Below are positions 38,205-47,770 of a stretch of DNA of 64,000 nucleotides, one piece after another (the stretch's first letter is position 1; each line of letters opens with the position of its first letter). The notes beneath the pieces were generated by a model. It was not told the origin of the DNA. It was given only the letters and a program-made list of their open reading frames with translations, and did not search any database. The stretch is taken from the NCBI GenBank assembly GCA_001770775.1, contig MESA01000033.1:142584-206583 (forward strand). The letters are read 5' to 3'. Source of the DNA: Burkholderiales bacterium RIFCSPHIGHO2_12_FULL_63_20 (GTDB taxonomy: Bacteria; Pseudomonadota; Gammaproteobacteria; Burkholderiales; Burkholderiaceae_C). Position numbers and translations under genes: made by a program.

Positions 38205-39920
38205 TCAAGGCAAGATTTCGTTAGGTGGCGTCGGATTCTGACACGGAGTCAGAGTCTGATCAGTACCGAAACTTGTTCCATCTGGCAAGACTGTGCCAGC
38301 AGTGAGGGTCACATTCTCGGTGACCACACCGTACGGACTTGTCACGAAAGCAGGGGCACCAGATCCAGACAACGCCGTAGCAGGATAAGGTGCCCACTCA
38401 ATCCAAGAGGCTCGACCTTCGCTGCCATCAACGGAGCCCGCAACATTCAGTGCGTACTTGACCCAAGAAGCCGTGCTACGCGGGTAAGTCACACGGAGAA
38501 TGATCCGTCCATTTGCATCCGTCTTTCCATCAGTGCCGACCGTCTCCACCGAAACAGCAACATCCGCTTTTCTTGGCGACAGCGCCAGATCATGGTTGAG
38601 GTCTTCCGAAGAGTCGAGTGTTGCGTTACGGTTCAAATCCTCGTTCACGCACTGATAATCCAGACGGCTAGCATAGTCTTCTCCGAAGAAGAAACCCTTG
38701 GCATAGTTCAGCAAGTCAACTTGCGGGGTAATCGTCACCCCTGGCATTGCCCTGCCGGCCGCGTCAACAACCTGAACAACAAAACGACGGTAGTACACCA
38801 AAGCTTGGTCTGTATACACGTTTTCATCGCTGCCAATGGAAACCGAGACAGCCTCCGAGGTGACGGTCAACGTGCTGCTCACGACGTTCGATCCTCCGCA
38901 AACCACATCTGCGGGCGCACCGGTCGTGGCGTAACAAGCGCGAATGATCACGCCGTTGGTAGGACTAGGCTTGGTACCAGGGATATAAGACGTGGTGGCA
39001 TAGCCATTCGCATCGGTATACACATTATTGACACTGAAAGTGCCGCCCACGGAATTCGGATCATCCGCCAAATCAAACTTCACCCGAACGTTCGGCAGCG
39101 CATTGTTCGAAGAACCACGAAACAACACCCGAACAATCGCGGCGTTTGAAGTTGAGCCTGCCGTATTCACCGACACAACTGTGGGATTAATGTCCATCGA
39201 CTTCTCAGCAATCACACCGGCATCAGGAATAGAAGAACTGGACGACTGAATCAACACATCTTGAGTCGTGGTCACCCCTGCGGCTGTGGCCGTCACGGTC
39301 ATGGTGCCAGTTGTCGATGGCGCTGTGAACGTATAGGCATATTCACCGCTTGAATTGGTCACCCCAGTCGCTGCTGCGCCAGTGGAGGTCACAATCTCAA
39401 CGTTCTGGTTTGCCATGGCATCAGATGCTGCATCCTGCAAACGGAAAATAACGCTGCCACTTGCACTTGGCGCTACGACTGCCGGACTCGCTGTTGAATT
39501 GAGCTTGGCACCCGTGACAGTCAGGTATGCCGTTGCAGTTTTGTTGCCATCAGTTGCGCGGATGGTAATAGTACGGTTGGCTTTGTTGGCTCCGAGCTTG
39601 ACGACTGCCTCGTTGTCGCCATTTTCATCAGTCACATTGGTTGCTTGGGTATAGATCCCCCCTGTGACCGTGTACGTAATAGCGATATCAGGAAGGGTCT
39701 TTCCCTGAGAATCAACTGCCGTCACAGTGGCCGTCACACCGGCAGTGTCTGTATTCGCCACAGACGTCTTATCCAACTCGATCAGCAACGAAGCTGCCGT
39801 TGAAGATCCACCACCGCTATCAGGATCAAACGGCGACGTACCCGCATCACTACCGCCACCACCACAAGCTGCCAGCAAGCCAGCAGATGCGATCGAAACC
39901 AACCAATTCTTCCAATTCAT
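38205..39920 (-). CDS. Ig-like (Big_1-type) repeat lipoprotein with EF-hand-type loop
   Basis: A 571-aa exported lipoprotein of unknown function. The signal peptide ends in lipobox LLAACGGGG (Cys19), and a Ser/Gly/Asp spacer follows. At least three Ig-like beta modules can be seen by recurring 'ALLIELDKTSV..DTAGVTATV', 'D..G......' and 'VTG' patterns, resembling bacterial Ig-like group 1 (invasin/intimin) domains. Residues 428-439 (DLNRNATLDSSE) fit a canonical EF-hand loop (D1-N3-N5-D9-E12). Cysteines near 334-341 and 424 could form disulfides. AGGGAGA precedes the ATG. It lies 38 nt after pilQ, with aroK 4 nt beyond. Base composition is lower than neighbours (31 of 60 GC at 39541-39600, against 44 of 60 at 35101-35160 in valS). 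Confidence 0.8.
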   Translation of the reverse strand: MNWKNWLVSIASAGLLAACGGGGSDAGTSPFDPDSGGGSSTAASLLIELDKTSVANTDTAGVTATVTAVDSQGKTLPDIAITYTVTGGIYTQATNVTDENGDNEAVVKLGANKANRTITIRATDGNKTATAYLTVTGAKLNSTASPAVVAPSASGSVIFRLQDAASDAMANQNVEIVTSTGAAATGVTNSSGEYAYTFTAPSTTGTMTVTATAAGVTTTQDVLIQSSSSSIPDAGVIAEKSMDINPTVVSVNTAGSTSNAAIVRVLFRGSSNNALPNVRVKFDLADDPNSVGGTFSVNNVYTDANGYATTSYIPGTKPSPTNGVIIRACYATTGAPADVVCGGSNVVSSTLTVTSEAVSVSIGSDENVYTDQALVYYRRFVVQVVDAAGRAMPGVTITPQVDLLNYAKGFFFGEDYASRLDYQCVNEDLNRNATLDSSEDLNHDLALSPRKADVAVSVETVGTDGKTDANGRIILRVTYPRSTASWVKYALNVAGSVDGSEGRASWIEWAPYPATALSGSGAPAFVTSPYGVVTENVTLTAGTVLPDGTSFGTDQTLTPCQNPTPPNEILP

Positions 39921-39958
39921 ACCATCTCCCTGAACGGGTTATCCCAATATCTTCCAGA

Positions 39959-42136
39959 TCAGCGCAACGCGCCCTTTTCCGAGATCACCTTCGGTGTCAG
40001 GAAAATCAGCAACTCCGAGCGCTCGGATGCCTTGGCGCGAGTTTTGAACAAGTTGCCCACAACCGGGATGTCACCCAACAGCGGCACTTTGGTCACGTTG
40101 TCTGTTTCACTCTGCATGTAAATGCCGCCAATCACCACCGTGCCGCCATTCTCAACCAGCACCTGAGTTTGCACGTGTTTGGTGTCAATGGCATAGCCGG
40201 CGGTGGTGATGCGGCCCACGCTGTCCTTGTTCACGTTGACGTCCAGAATGATGCTGCCCTCGGGCGTGATCTGAGGGGTCACTTCCAGCTTCATGCTGGC
40301 CTTGCGGAAAGCGATCGATGTGGCGCCACTGGAAGTTGCAGTCTGATAAGGCAATTCCGTGCCCTGCTCAATCAAAGCCTTCACTTGGTCGGCCGTGATG
40401 ACACGTGGGCTGGAAACAATCTTGCCCTTGCCTTCAGCCTCCAGAGCTGAAAGCTCCAGGTTCAGGAATCGGTTGGACGTCGCGCCGAACAGCGACAGCG
40501 CCACCGAAGCTGCATTGACCCCGTTGATGCCACCTGCGGGCATGTTCACGAAGTAGCTATTGGGCGTGTAGCTGCCTTCGCTCTCCTCGGCTTGTAGGGT
40601 TTGCTCGCCCACGCCTTGGTACGTACCCGTCACAGCCACACGGTTATTACCACCCACCCCAAAGCCTGGGACGCCACCGCGCACACCGCGCATGTCCAGC
40701 GCCCCCAGCTTGATACCCAGGTTGCGGCCGAAGGTGTCTGTGGCCTCCACGATGCGCGCCTCGATCAGCACCTGGCGCATCGGGATGTCGATCTTCGAGA
40801 TCATTTGCTGGATTTCTTCCAGCTTGGACGGTATGTCAGTCACGAAGATCTGGTTCGTGCGCTGCTCTGGAAACACGCTGCCACGCGGCGAAATCGTTTT
40901 CGAGTTAGAGCCCGATCCGCTACCGCCCGAATCTCCTGTCAACCGCTTGGCGATTTCTTCCGCTTTGGCGTAGTTCAACTGGAAGGCCTGGGTGCGCAGG
41001 GGCTCCAAATCCTGGATCTGCTTCTTGGCTTCCAGATCGAGCTTTTCCTTGGTGTAAATCTCATCCTTCGGGGCAATCCACAAGACGTTGCCGGTCTTGC
41101 GCACGCCCAGGCCCTTGGCCTGCATGATGATGTCCAGGGCTTGATCCCAAGGCACATCCTTGAGGCGCAACGTCACTGTGCCCGTCACGGTGTCGCTGGT
41201 CACCACATTGAAGTTGGTGAAGTCAGCGATGACCTGAAGCAGCGCACGCACTTCGATATTCTGGAAGTTCAGCGACAATTTCTCGCCCGCGTATCCCGGC
41301 CCCGGGGTCAGCTTGTTGGGCTCTGCCTTGCGGGCACGCACTTCCAGCACAAACTGGTTGTCGCTCTGATAAGCGGAATGTTCCCAGTCCCCCTTGGGCT
41401 TGACGGTCAGCTTGACGCGATCACCGTTCTGCTCGGCCGTCATGTTCTGCACGGGGGTGCCGAAGTCGGTCACGTCAAAGCGACGACGCAGACGCTCAGG
41501 CAAGGTAGTGCGCATGAACTCGACGACCAGACCTTGGCCCTGCTGCTTGATGTCCACACCCACCTGGTTGTTGGGCAGGTCGATCACCACACGGCCGGAG
41601 CCGTCTTGGCCACGGCGGAAGTCGATGTCCTTGAGGGCCAGTGGGTTGACGTTCTTGTTCTCGGCAAAGTGCACCACCTCACTGCCACCCACACGGGTGG
41701 TCCCGGCTGACTGAGGTGCATTGCTGATCACTGCAGGGGCCAGACTCAGCAGCAGTGTCTTGCCCTGCAGGCTAGCGGTGTAGGTGGTGGCTTGGCGCAG
41801 GTTCAGCACCAAACGGGTCCGTTCACCGGCCTGCGCCACGTTCACGGTCCGCACATTGCCCTGATTGATCTCGACGACGCTGCGTTCAAGATCGCTGCCC
41901 ACACCTGGCAGGTCAATGGCGATGCGGGGCGGCGTCTGCACGATGAAGCCTGCAGGCAACGCAGCCAGCGGTTCAGACAACTCGATGCGCACGACATCGG
42001 TTCCCGCCTGCTGGGTGCTGGTGATGGCCTGAATGGCCGCAGCCGCCCAGGTCAAAGGTGAGACCAAAGCCAAGGACAGGCCAGCCATCGCAACGCGCCA
42101 CGGTTTCATATTCATAGTCTCCAGCTTCGTCTTCAT
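39959..42136 (-). CDS. pilQ: PilQ type IV pilus secretin
   Basis: Outer-membrane secretin (725 aa) through which the pilus exits. A signal peptide (to about residue 33, TWAAAA) is followed by AMIN peptidoglycan-binding domains (SEPLAALPAGFIVQTPPRIAID; VIDLPNNQVGVDI). Next are the N0/STN domain (LSLNFQNIEVRALLQVIADF), secretin N1 and the secretin pore domain (ALEAEGKGKIVSSPRVITAD, VIGGIYMQSETDNVTKVPLLGDIPVVGNLFK). Its ATG overlaps the pilP stop (ATGA) with GGAGG upstream. Confidence 0.97.
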   Translation of the reverse strand: MKTKLETMNMKPWRVAMAGLSLALVSPLTWAAAAIQAITSTQQAGTDVVRIELSEPLAALPAGFIVQTPPRIAIDLPGVGSDLERSVVEINQGNVRTVNVAQAGERTRLVLNLRQATTYTASLQGKTLLLSLAPAVISNAPQSAGTTRVGGSEVVHFAENKNVNPLALKDIDFRRGQDGSGRVVIDLPNNQVGVDIKQQGQGLVVEFMRTTLPERLRRRFDVTDFGTPVQNMTAEQNGDRVKLTVKPKGDWEHSAYQSDNQFVLEVRARKAEPNKLTPGPGYAGEKLSLNFQNIEVRALLQVIADFTNFNVVTSDTVTGTVTLRLKDVPWDQALDIIMQAKGLGVRKTGNVLWIAPKDEIYTKEKLDLEAKKQIQDLEPLRTQAFQLNYAKAEEIAKRLTGDSGGSGSGSNSKTISPRGSVFPEQRTNQIFVTDIPSKLEEIQQMISKIDIPMRQVLIEARIVEATDTFGRNLGIKLGALDMRGVRGGVPGFGVGGNNRVAVTGTYQGVGEQTLQAEESEGSYTPNSYFVNMPAGGINGVNAASVALSLFGATSNRFLNLELSALEAEGKGKIVSSPRVITADQVKALIEQGTELPYQTATSSGATSIAFRKASMKLEVTPQITPEGSIILDVNVNKDSVGRITTAGYAIDTKHVQTQVLVENGGTVVIGGIYMQSETDNVTKVPLLGDIPVVGNLFKTRAKASERSELLIFLTPKVISEKGALR

Positions 42137-42675
42137 CGTCCACCCTCCTGCAACTGCAGGGTGGTTGGACGTTCAATCCACTCGCCTGCGGCGTCCTGCA
42201 CAATTTCTCGTAACGTTATCTCGGTCTCGGTGATCTGCAAGATCCTCCCGTAGTTCTGACCGAGGTAATCACCCACCTTCACCTGATACAACAGGTCATC
42301 CACCTTCAGCAGCGCATAGGGCGCGCCTTTGCGGTTGACGCTGCCGACCATGCTCATGGCATCCAGCGGGAAGGCCTCAAGCGGCTCTTTGCGGCGATTA
42401 AGCTCGGCAGAAACCGCAGAGTTGGGCTGGGTGGCTTCGCTCTTGAGTGCACCCGACAACTTGCTCTGGCTGAAGGGCTCTTCGGAGTCCATGCCGGCAT
42501 AGGCTTGCGGGTTGAATTTTCGTGGCTCGGTCAGTGGTTGAATATTGGGCTTGACCTCTTGCCGCTGCTGGTCCATCCAGGCTTGCAGCTCATCGTGTTG
42601 ACCACCGCAAGCGGTGAGGCTCAGCACGGCCAGCAAGGCCAGCGAGGCCAAAACTTGGTGTTGGGGTTGTCGCAT
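42133..42675 (-). CDS. pilP: PilP inner-membrane pilus lipoprotein
   Basis: Lipoprotein (180 aa) of the PilMNOP alignment complex, bridging PilN/PilO to PilQ. Signal peptide and lipobox LSLTACGGQ are followed by a disordered linker and the C-terminal beta domain (LLYQVKVGDYLGQNYGRILQITETEITLRE). The ATG at 42675 is used; it shares one base with the pilO TGA. It overlaps pilQ by 4 nt. Confidence 0.95.
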   Translation of the reverse strand: MRQPQHQVLASLALLAVLSLTACGGQHDELQAWMDQQRQEVKPNIQPLTEPRKFNPQAYAGMDSEEPFSQSKLSGALKSEATQPNSAVSAELNRRKEPLEAFPLDAMSMVGSVNRKGAPYALLKVDDLLYQVKVGDYLGQNYGRILQITETEITLREIVQDAAGEWIERPTTLQLQEGGR

Positions 42676-43361
42676 CACTTGCCCCCCGCTTTCTTGTCTG
42701 TCTTGTTCTTCTCAGCCCTTGAAGCATCGATCTCGGCAGGGTCGAGGTAGCGGTAGGTCCTCGCGGTTGCCTCCATGTACAAGGCGCCCGTATTGTCTTT
42801 GCCCGAGGCACTGGCAATGTTGAGGTTATGCAACGTCACGATGCGTGACAGGTTGGCAATGTCACCCGTGAACGCGCCGATGTCGTGGTAGCGGCCCGTC
42901 ACTCGGATGGCGATGGGCAGTTCGGCGTAGTACTCCTTGACGTCCACCTGTCCGGGGCGAAACAGGTCGAAGTCGAGACCACGCCCAAGACCGGCCTGGT
43001 TGATGTCCGACAGCAGCGCTGCCATTTCGGCCTTGCCAGGAAGTTGCTTCTCCAGCTGCTTAACATATTCACCAACCTGAATGAGCTGCTTGCGCAGCTC
43101 GCCCAAGTTGACGGCCTGGACCACCTTGCTCCGGTAGTCATTCTTGAGCTGGGCCTCTTTATCGCGCTCGGCCTGCAACTCATCGGCTTGCGAGGACAGG
43201 AGCAGGTACCAACCCAGAAAGACCACCAAGCCGGCCGCGGCAATGAAAGCCACGATCTTGGGCAGCAACGGCCATTGGCCGGGCTCGTTGGGATTGAGGC
43301 CCCGGAACTGCTCCTGAGCCTTCTCGAACCACTCGTTCAAATCAATGTTTGGATTTGCCAT
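42675..43361 (-). CDS. pilO: PilO pilus assembly protein
   Basis: Inner-membrane protein (228 aa) pairing with PilN. A cytosolic N-terminus (NPNIDLNEWFEKAQEQFRGL) is followed by one TM (IVAFIAAAGLVVFLGWYLLL, about 35-54), a periplasmic coiled coil (SQADELQAERDKEAQLK) and the ferredoxin-like domain. The ATG at 43361 has GAGGT upstream. It starts 10 nt after pilN. Confidence 0.95.
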   Translation of the reverse strand: MANPNIDLNEWFEKAQEQFRGLNPNEPGQWPLLPKIVAFIAAAGLVVFLGWYLLLSSQADELQAERDKEAQLKNDYRSKVVQAVNLGELRKQLIQVGEYVKQLEKQLPGKAEMAALLSDINQAGLGRGLDFDLFRPGQVDVKEYYAELPIAIRVTGRYHDIGAFTGDIANLSRIVTLHNLNIASASGKDNTGALYMEATARTYRYLDPAEIDASRAEKNKTDKKAGGK

Positions 43362-43371
43362 CTTGCGCACC

Positions 43372-44007
43372 TCAGGACGGTTTGGCCGCGGAGGCAGCTG
43401 GTTGCGCAGCGCTGGCGGCAGAGGCCGCAGCTGCGGACACATCTGCTGGCCGCTTCAAGCTGATGCGTACCGAGAAGTCAAACAGTCGCTTGGCATCACG
43501 CGGGTCCTTCGCTGCACGAACCGCCGCCTTGATTTCCTGCAGTTCTGGACGCTCCAGCCACTCGGAATGGTTGCTCGTGTTGCGCAAGAACTCCGACACG
43601 CGCTCGTTGGACTGCGCCGTGCCAGCAACCATGACCGACTGACCGTCTTGCTTGACGGACGTCAGGTAGATGCCCTCAGGCGTCTGCTTGACCAACTCAT
43701 TGAGCAGGTAGACGGGCATGTTCCGATCAGTTTGCAGGTCTTCCACAGCGCGCTGTCGTGCCTTGAGAGACTCGATCTCCGCCTTTAGCGATGAGACGTC
43801 TTTGATCTCGGCATCGAGCTTACGGTTGGCTTCAACCAGGAACTCATTGCGCGCCTGCTGGCCGCTGATCATCTGTTGCTGGAAGCCATACCACAGCCCC
43901 ACCACCACAGCTCCGATGGCCACGGATGCACCCAGTCCTGCAAAAAATGCCTGCTTGCGCAGTTGCCGTTTTTCCTCACGGTGAGGCAAAAGGTTAATCA
44001 GAATCAT
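43372..44007 (-). CDS. pilN: PilN pilus assembly protein
   Basis: Inner-membrane protein (211 aa). The conserved cytosolic PilM-binding motif INLLPHREEKR sits at residues 4-14, followed by one TM (ASVAIGAVVVGLWYGF), a coiled coil and a periplasmic domain (GIYLTSVKQDGQSVMVAGTAQS). The ATG overlaps the pilM stop by 4 nt and has GGAGGTT upstream. The C-terminus has an Ala/Ser-rich tail. Confidence 0.96.
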   Translation of the reverse strand: MILINLLPHREEKRQLRKQAFFAGLGASVAIGAVVVGLWYGFQQQMISGQQARNEFLVEANRKLDAEIKDVSSLKAEIESLKARQRAVEDLQTDRNMPVYLLNELVKQTPEGIYLTSVKQDGQSVMVAGTAQSNERVSEFLRNTSNHSEWLERPELQEIKAAVRAAKDPRDAKRLFDFSVRISLKRPADVSAAAASAASAAQPAASAAKPS

Positions 44008-45083
44008 GCGAGAAACCTCCGCATGGCCAAGCCACAAGCGGTGAGGTAAGAAGGCGCCTCACGACGCAGCTTGCTTTCACGCACAGCCGAGCCGAGTTTC
44101 ATGCCCTCAAACGGATTGACAACCATGGACGCAAAACCCGTGAGTTCCGTGACCCGGTCTTTGAGACCCGGCAAACCAGCGGTTCCGCCTGCCAGCATCA
44201 CGTAGTGCACCTTGTGGTGCGGCGTGCTGGTGAAAAAATACTGCAAGGCGCGCCCGATTTCCTGCGAAAGGCTGTCGACAAACGGCCCGAGGATCGTGGA
44301 TTGGTAGTCTTCCGGCAGGTCGCCCGAGAGCTTCTTGGCCTCGGCTTCCTCGAAAGAAAAACCATACTGCCGCGAGATCAGCTGTGTCAGCTGAGAGCCA
44401 CCAAAGGCCTGGTCGCGGTCGTAGAGCAACTCTTCGTCACGCAAGACTTTCAGGCTGGTGTTCTCGGCCCCAATCTCGAACAAGGCGATCAATGCATCCT
44501 TACCCTCACCCGGCAAGGCGCTCACGATGCGCTGCATGGCCAAACGGGAAGCATAGGACTCGATATCGAGCACGGCAGGCTTCAATCCAGCGGCCTCGGC
44601 CAAGGCCTGCCGGTCCTGGACGCGATCCTTGCGCGATGCCGCGATCAGCACCTCGACGTCACCGGCAGAGGTCGGGCTGGGACCCACGACACAGAAATCC
44701 AGACTGACCTCGTCAAGCGAGAAGGGGATGTACTGGTTGGCCTCGGCCTCTACCTGCATCTCCATCTCCTCTTCGCGCAGGCCAGCCGGCAGCATGATCC
44801 GCTTGGTGATCACGGCAGACTGAGGCATGGCCATCGCCACCTGCTTGGTTCGCGAGCCACTTTTGGCCACGACCTTGCGGACAGCGTCTGCCACCTCATC
44901 GAATTTTTCGATCTGACCGTCAGCAATCCAGCCCTTTTCAAAAGACTCAGACGCAAAGCGATCCAGAATGAATTCGCCAGACCCAGCCTGGCTCAACTCG
45001 ACCAGCTTCACGCCCGACGAGCTGATGTCCAGCCCGATCATTGCCTGATGCTTGCGGCCTAGGAGCGTATCAATAAAGCTCAC
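44004..45083 (-). CDS. pilM: PilM actin-like pilus assembly ATPase
   Basis: Cytosolic FtsA/actin-fold protein (359 aa) that binds the PilN tail. Phosphate-1 region MIGLDISSSGVKLVELSQ, adenosine-region VHYVMLAGGTAGLPGL and EIGAENTSLKVL. First gene of pilMNOPQ. The GTG at 45083 is preferred over a GTG four codons earlier because GGGGGA lies about five bases before it. It is divergent from PBP1A, the usual arrangement in beta- and gammaproteobacteria. Confidence 0.95.
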   Translation of the reverse strand: MSFIDTLLGRKHQAMIGLDISSSGVKLVELSQAGSGEFILDRFASESFEKGWIADGQIEKFDEVADAVRKVVAKSGSRTKQVAMAMPQSAVITKRIMLPAGLREEEMEMQVEAEANQYIPFSLDEVSLDFCVVGPSPTSAGDVEVLIAASRKDRVQDRQALAEAAGLKPAVLDIESYASRLAMQRIVSALPGEGKDALIALFEIGAENTSLKVLRDEELLYDRDQAFGGSQLTQLISRQYGFSFEEAEAKKLSGDLPEDYQSTILGPFVDSLSQEIGRALQYFFTSTPHHKVHYVMLAGGTAGLPGLKDRVTELTGFASMVVNPFEGMKLGSAVRESKLRREAPSYLTACGLAMRRFLA

Positions 45084-45297
45084 ACCGTCCCCCACGCGCC
45101 CATCAAAGACGCTGGATAGTTAATAAACCACTTTCAATGCTATCAGCAAAGGATTTGAAACAGAGGGGATAGTTGCCCTGAGTAATCCCCAATCCGTTGC
45201 GCCTTGCACACGCCTTACAAGCAGTTTCAATCACCCCATGAGTTGGCGCAAGCTTCAAGCTCCCTCCGGAGAGGCATCGGCAGGGGTGGGGGCTTCC

Positions 45298-45303
45298 TAT
45301 AAT
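45298..45303 (+). promoter_or_regulatory. Candidate -10 element for the PBP1A gene
   Basis: A consensus TATAAT lies 26 bp before the ATG at 45329. No good -35 is visible 17 bp upstream, so an activator or extended element may help. If real, transcription would begin near 45310 and the upstream in-frame ATG at 45302 could not be used. Confidence 0.4.
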
Positions 45304-45328
45304 GCCCCCTGCATTCAAGCATGACCTC

Positions 45329-47728
45329 ATGAGCCCATCAGCGCATTCCAGCAACGACGCCCCCGCCCCGGACCAGGCCCACCCCGCACCCCCAGCCTGG
45401 TGGCGTCGCTGGGTGTTGATGCCTCTTCTGGCCCTGATCGGCCTGGGCTTCGCAGCGACGTTGAGCGCGATGTTGCTGATTGGCATCGGCCTGTGTGTGG
45501 CCTACCCCAACCTGCCAGAAGTGCACGGCCTGTCCATCTATCAACCGAAAATGCCACTAAGGGTGTACGCCAGTGACGGCACCCTGATCGGAGAGTTCGG
45601 CGAGGAGAAGCGGCACTTCCTGCCGATCCAGGACATTCCCAAGGTCATGCGCGACGCCGTCCTGGCCATCGAAGATGCACGCTTTTATCAGCACGGCGGG
45701 GTGGACTATCTCGGCGTGCTGCGTGCCGGGCTGGCCAATTTTGGTGAATCTCGAAGCCAGGGAGCGTCGACCATCACGATGCAGGTGGCGCGCAATTTTT
45801 ACCTGCCATCCGAAAAAACCTTCACCCGCAAGATTTATGAGATCTTGCTGGCCATGAAGATCGAAAGCAAGTTGAGCAAGGATCAGATCCTCGAGCTCTA
45901 CATGAACCAGATCTTCCTGGGTCAACGCGCTTACGGGTTTGCGGCGGCTTGCGATATTTATTTTGGCAAGCCTCTCAAGGACATCACCGTGGCCGAGGCG
46001 GCCATGCTGGCCGGTTTGCCGAAGGCCCCGTCCGCCTATAACCCAGTGCGCAACCCTCGCCGCGCAACGATTCGCCAGCAGTACATCATCGATCGGATGT
46101 ACGAGAACCGCTTTATCACCGCAGAGCAACGAGATGAGGCCAAGGCCCAGGAACTCCGCTACCGGACCAAGGCGCCGATTCCGCCGTACGCGGAGTACGT
46201 GGCCGAGGCCGCTCGCTCGTTGATGCACGAGCAGTACGGCGTCGACGCCTACACGCGCGGCCTGCAGGTGCACACCTCGATGGACCTGAAGGAGCAGGAG
46301 GTCGCAACCAAGGCGCTGCGCAAGGGTTTGCTTGATTTTGACCGACGCCAAGCATGGCGTGGCCCGGAGGCCTACATCGAACTGCCCACCGACCCGAAGC
46401 AGGTGGACATCATGATCGCAGAAGCGCTGGAAGAGCATCCGGACAGTGACACCCTACGCGCTGTCGTGGTCACGCGAGCTGAACCGAAGCTGGTGCTGGC
46501 CTCCTTGCAGTCGGGCGAGCAAATTGAGGTTGGCCCGGAAGGCCTGAAGGCGGTGGGCAAAGCGCTGACCGATCAAGCCAGTCCCAAACATCAAATTCGC
46601 CGTGGTGCGGTGATCCGTGTCGAGCAAGGCAGCGATGGCCAGTGGGTGGTACGGCAACTGCCCGAGGTGGAGGGGGCCTTCGTGTCCATGGACCCTCGGA
46701 CTGGCCTGATCCGCGCCATGGTGGGTGGGTTTGATTTCGAGCGCAACAAGTTCAACCATGTGATCCAGGCATGGCGACAACCTGGATCCAGCTTCAAACC
46801 CTTCATTTACTCCGCCGCACTTGAAAAAGGCTTCACCCCGGCCACCGTGGTCAATGATGCGCCGCTGTTTTACAACGCCGGCAGCACCGGAAGCCGCGCG
46901 TGGGAGCCGAAGAACTACGACGGCAAGTTCGAAGGCCCCATGACGTTGCGCCGCGCGCTGGCAAAGTCAAAAAACATGGTGTCGATCCGCGTACTGGAAT
47001 CCGTGGGCACGCACTATGCACAGGACTGGCTGACCAACTTCGGCTTTGACGCTGCCAAGCACCTCCCCTACCTGCCCATGGCCTTGGGTGCTGGCTCGGT
47101 AACGCCATTGCAGATGGCCGATGGCTATGCGGTGTTTGCCAACGGAGGCTACCGCGTGAACCCGACGCTCGTGTTGAAGGTGACCGACGGCCGCGGACAC
47201 GTGCTGGCGCAATACCGCCCGAATGTGCTGGACGAGAGCATGCGTGGCATCAATGCGCGCAACGCCTTCGTCATGAACAGCTTGTTGCAGGAAGTGGCGC
47301 GAACAGGCACCGCCGCGCGCGCGCAAGCCACACTCAAGCGCCCCGATCTGTACGGCAAGACGGGTACCACCAACGACTCGATGGATGCCTGGTTTGCCGG
47401 CTACCACCCTCACCTCGTTGCCGTGGTGTGGATTGGCTACGACCAACCGCGAAAACTGGGAGACCGTGAAACCGGCGGAGGCCTGGCGTTGCCAGTGTGG
47501 ATTGACTACATGACCACAGCTTTGCGCAACGTGCCGGTCACGGAGTTGAGCCCGCCTGAGGGCGTGGTCAACATCGGGGGTGAGTGGTTCTACGAGGAGT
47601 ACACCCGCAGCAGCGGCGTGCGCGATGTGGGCCTTCAAAGAGACGAGGCCGAAGAAGGCGCGCCCTCCGCCCCCTCAGCAACAGAAAAGAACGACATCCT
47701 GGACCTGTTCGGCAAACCGTCGGAGTGA
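45329..47728 (+). CDS. mrcA: Penicillin-binding protein 1A, bifunctional class A PBP
   Basis: Peptidoglycan glycosyltransferase/transpeptidase (799 aa). An N-terminal cytosolic Pro-rich stretch leads to one TM (about 31-60). The GT51 domain has catalytic Glu115 in LAIEDARFYQHGGVD and QGASTITMQVARNFYL. An OB-like insert characteristic of PBP1A separates it from the transpeptidase. That domain has SxxK at Ser487 (PGSSFKPF), SKN in LAKSKNMVS and KTGT at 677 (YGKTGTTND). The alternative ATG nine codons upstream lies in the candidate -10 and is not preferred. It is divergent from pilM and convergent with cyaY. Confidence 0.96.
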   Translation: MSPSAHSSNDAPAPDQAHPAPPAWWRRWVLMPLLALIGLGFAATLSAMLLIGIGLCVAYPNLPEVHGLSIYQPKMPLRVYASDGTLIGEFGEEKRHFLPIQDIPKVMRDAVLAIEDARFYQHGGVDYLGVLRAGLANFGESRSQGASTITMQVARNFYLPSEKTFTRKIYEILLAMKIESKLSKDQILELYMNQIFLGQRAYGFAAACDIYFGKPLKDITVAEAAMLAGLPKAPSAYNPVRNPRRATIRQQYIIDRMYENRFITAEQRDEAKAQELRYRTKAPIPPYAEYVAEAARSLMHEQYGVDAYTRGLQVHTSMDLKEQEVATKALRKGLLDFDRRQAWRGPEAYIELPTDPKQVDIMIAEALEEHPDSDTLRAVVVTRAEPKLVLASLQSGEQIEVGPEGLKAVGKALTDQASPKHQIRRGAVIRVEQGSDGQWVVRQLPEVEGAFVSMDPRTGLIRAMVGGFDFERNKFNHVIQAWRQPGSSFKPFIYSAALEKGFTPATVVNDAPLFYNAGSTGSRAWEPKNYDGKFEGPMTLRRALAKSKNMVSIRVLESVGTHYAQDWLTNFGFDAAKHLPYLPMALGAGSVTPLQMADGYAVFANGGYRVNPTLVLKVTDGRGHVLAQYRPNVLDESMRGINARNAFVMNSLLQEVARTGTAARAQATLKRPDLYGKTGTTNDSMDAWFAGYHPHLVAVVWIGYDQPRKLGDRETGGGLALPVWIDYMTTALRNVPVTELSPPEGVVNIGGEWFYEEYTRSSGVRDVGLQRDEAEEGAPSAPSATEKNDILDLFGKPSE

Positions 47729-47770
47729 GCAAGCACCAACCCACGCGCCCTTCTCAGGCCCCCAACCCCG

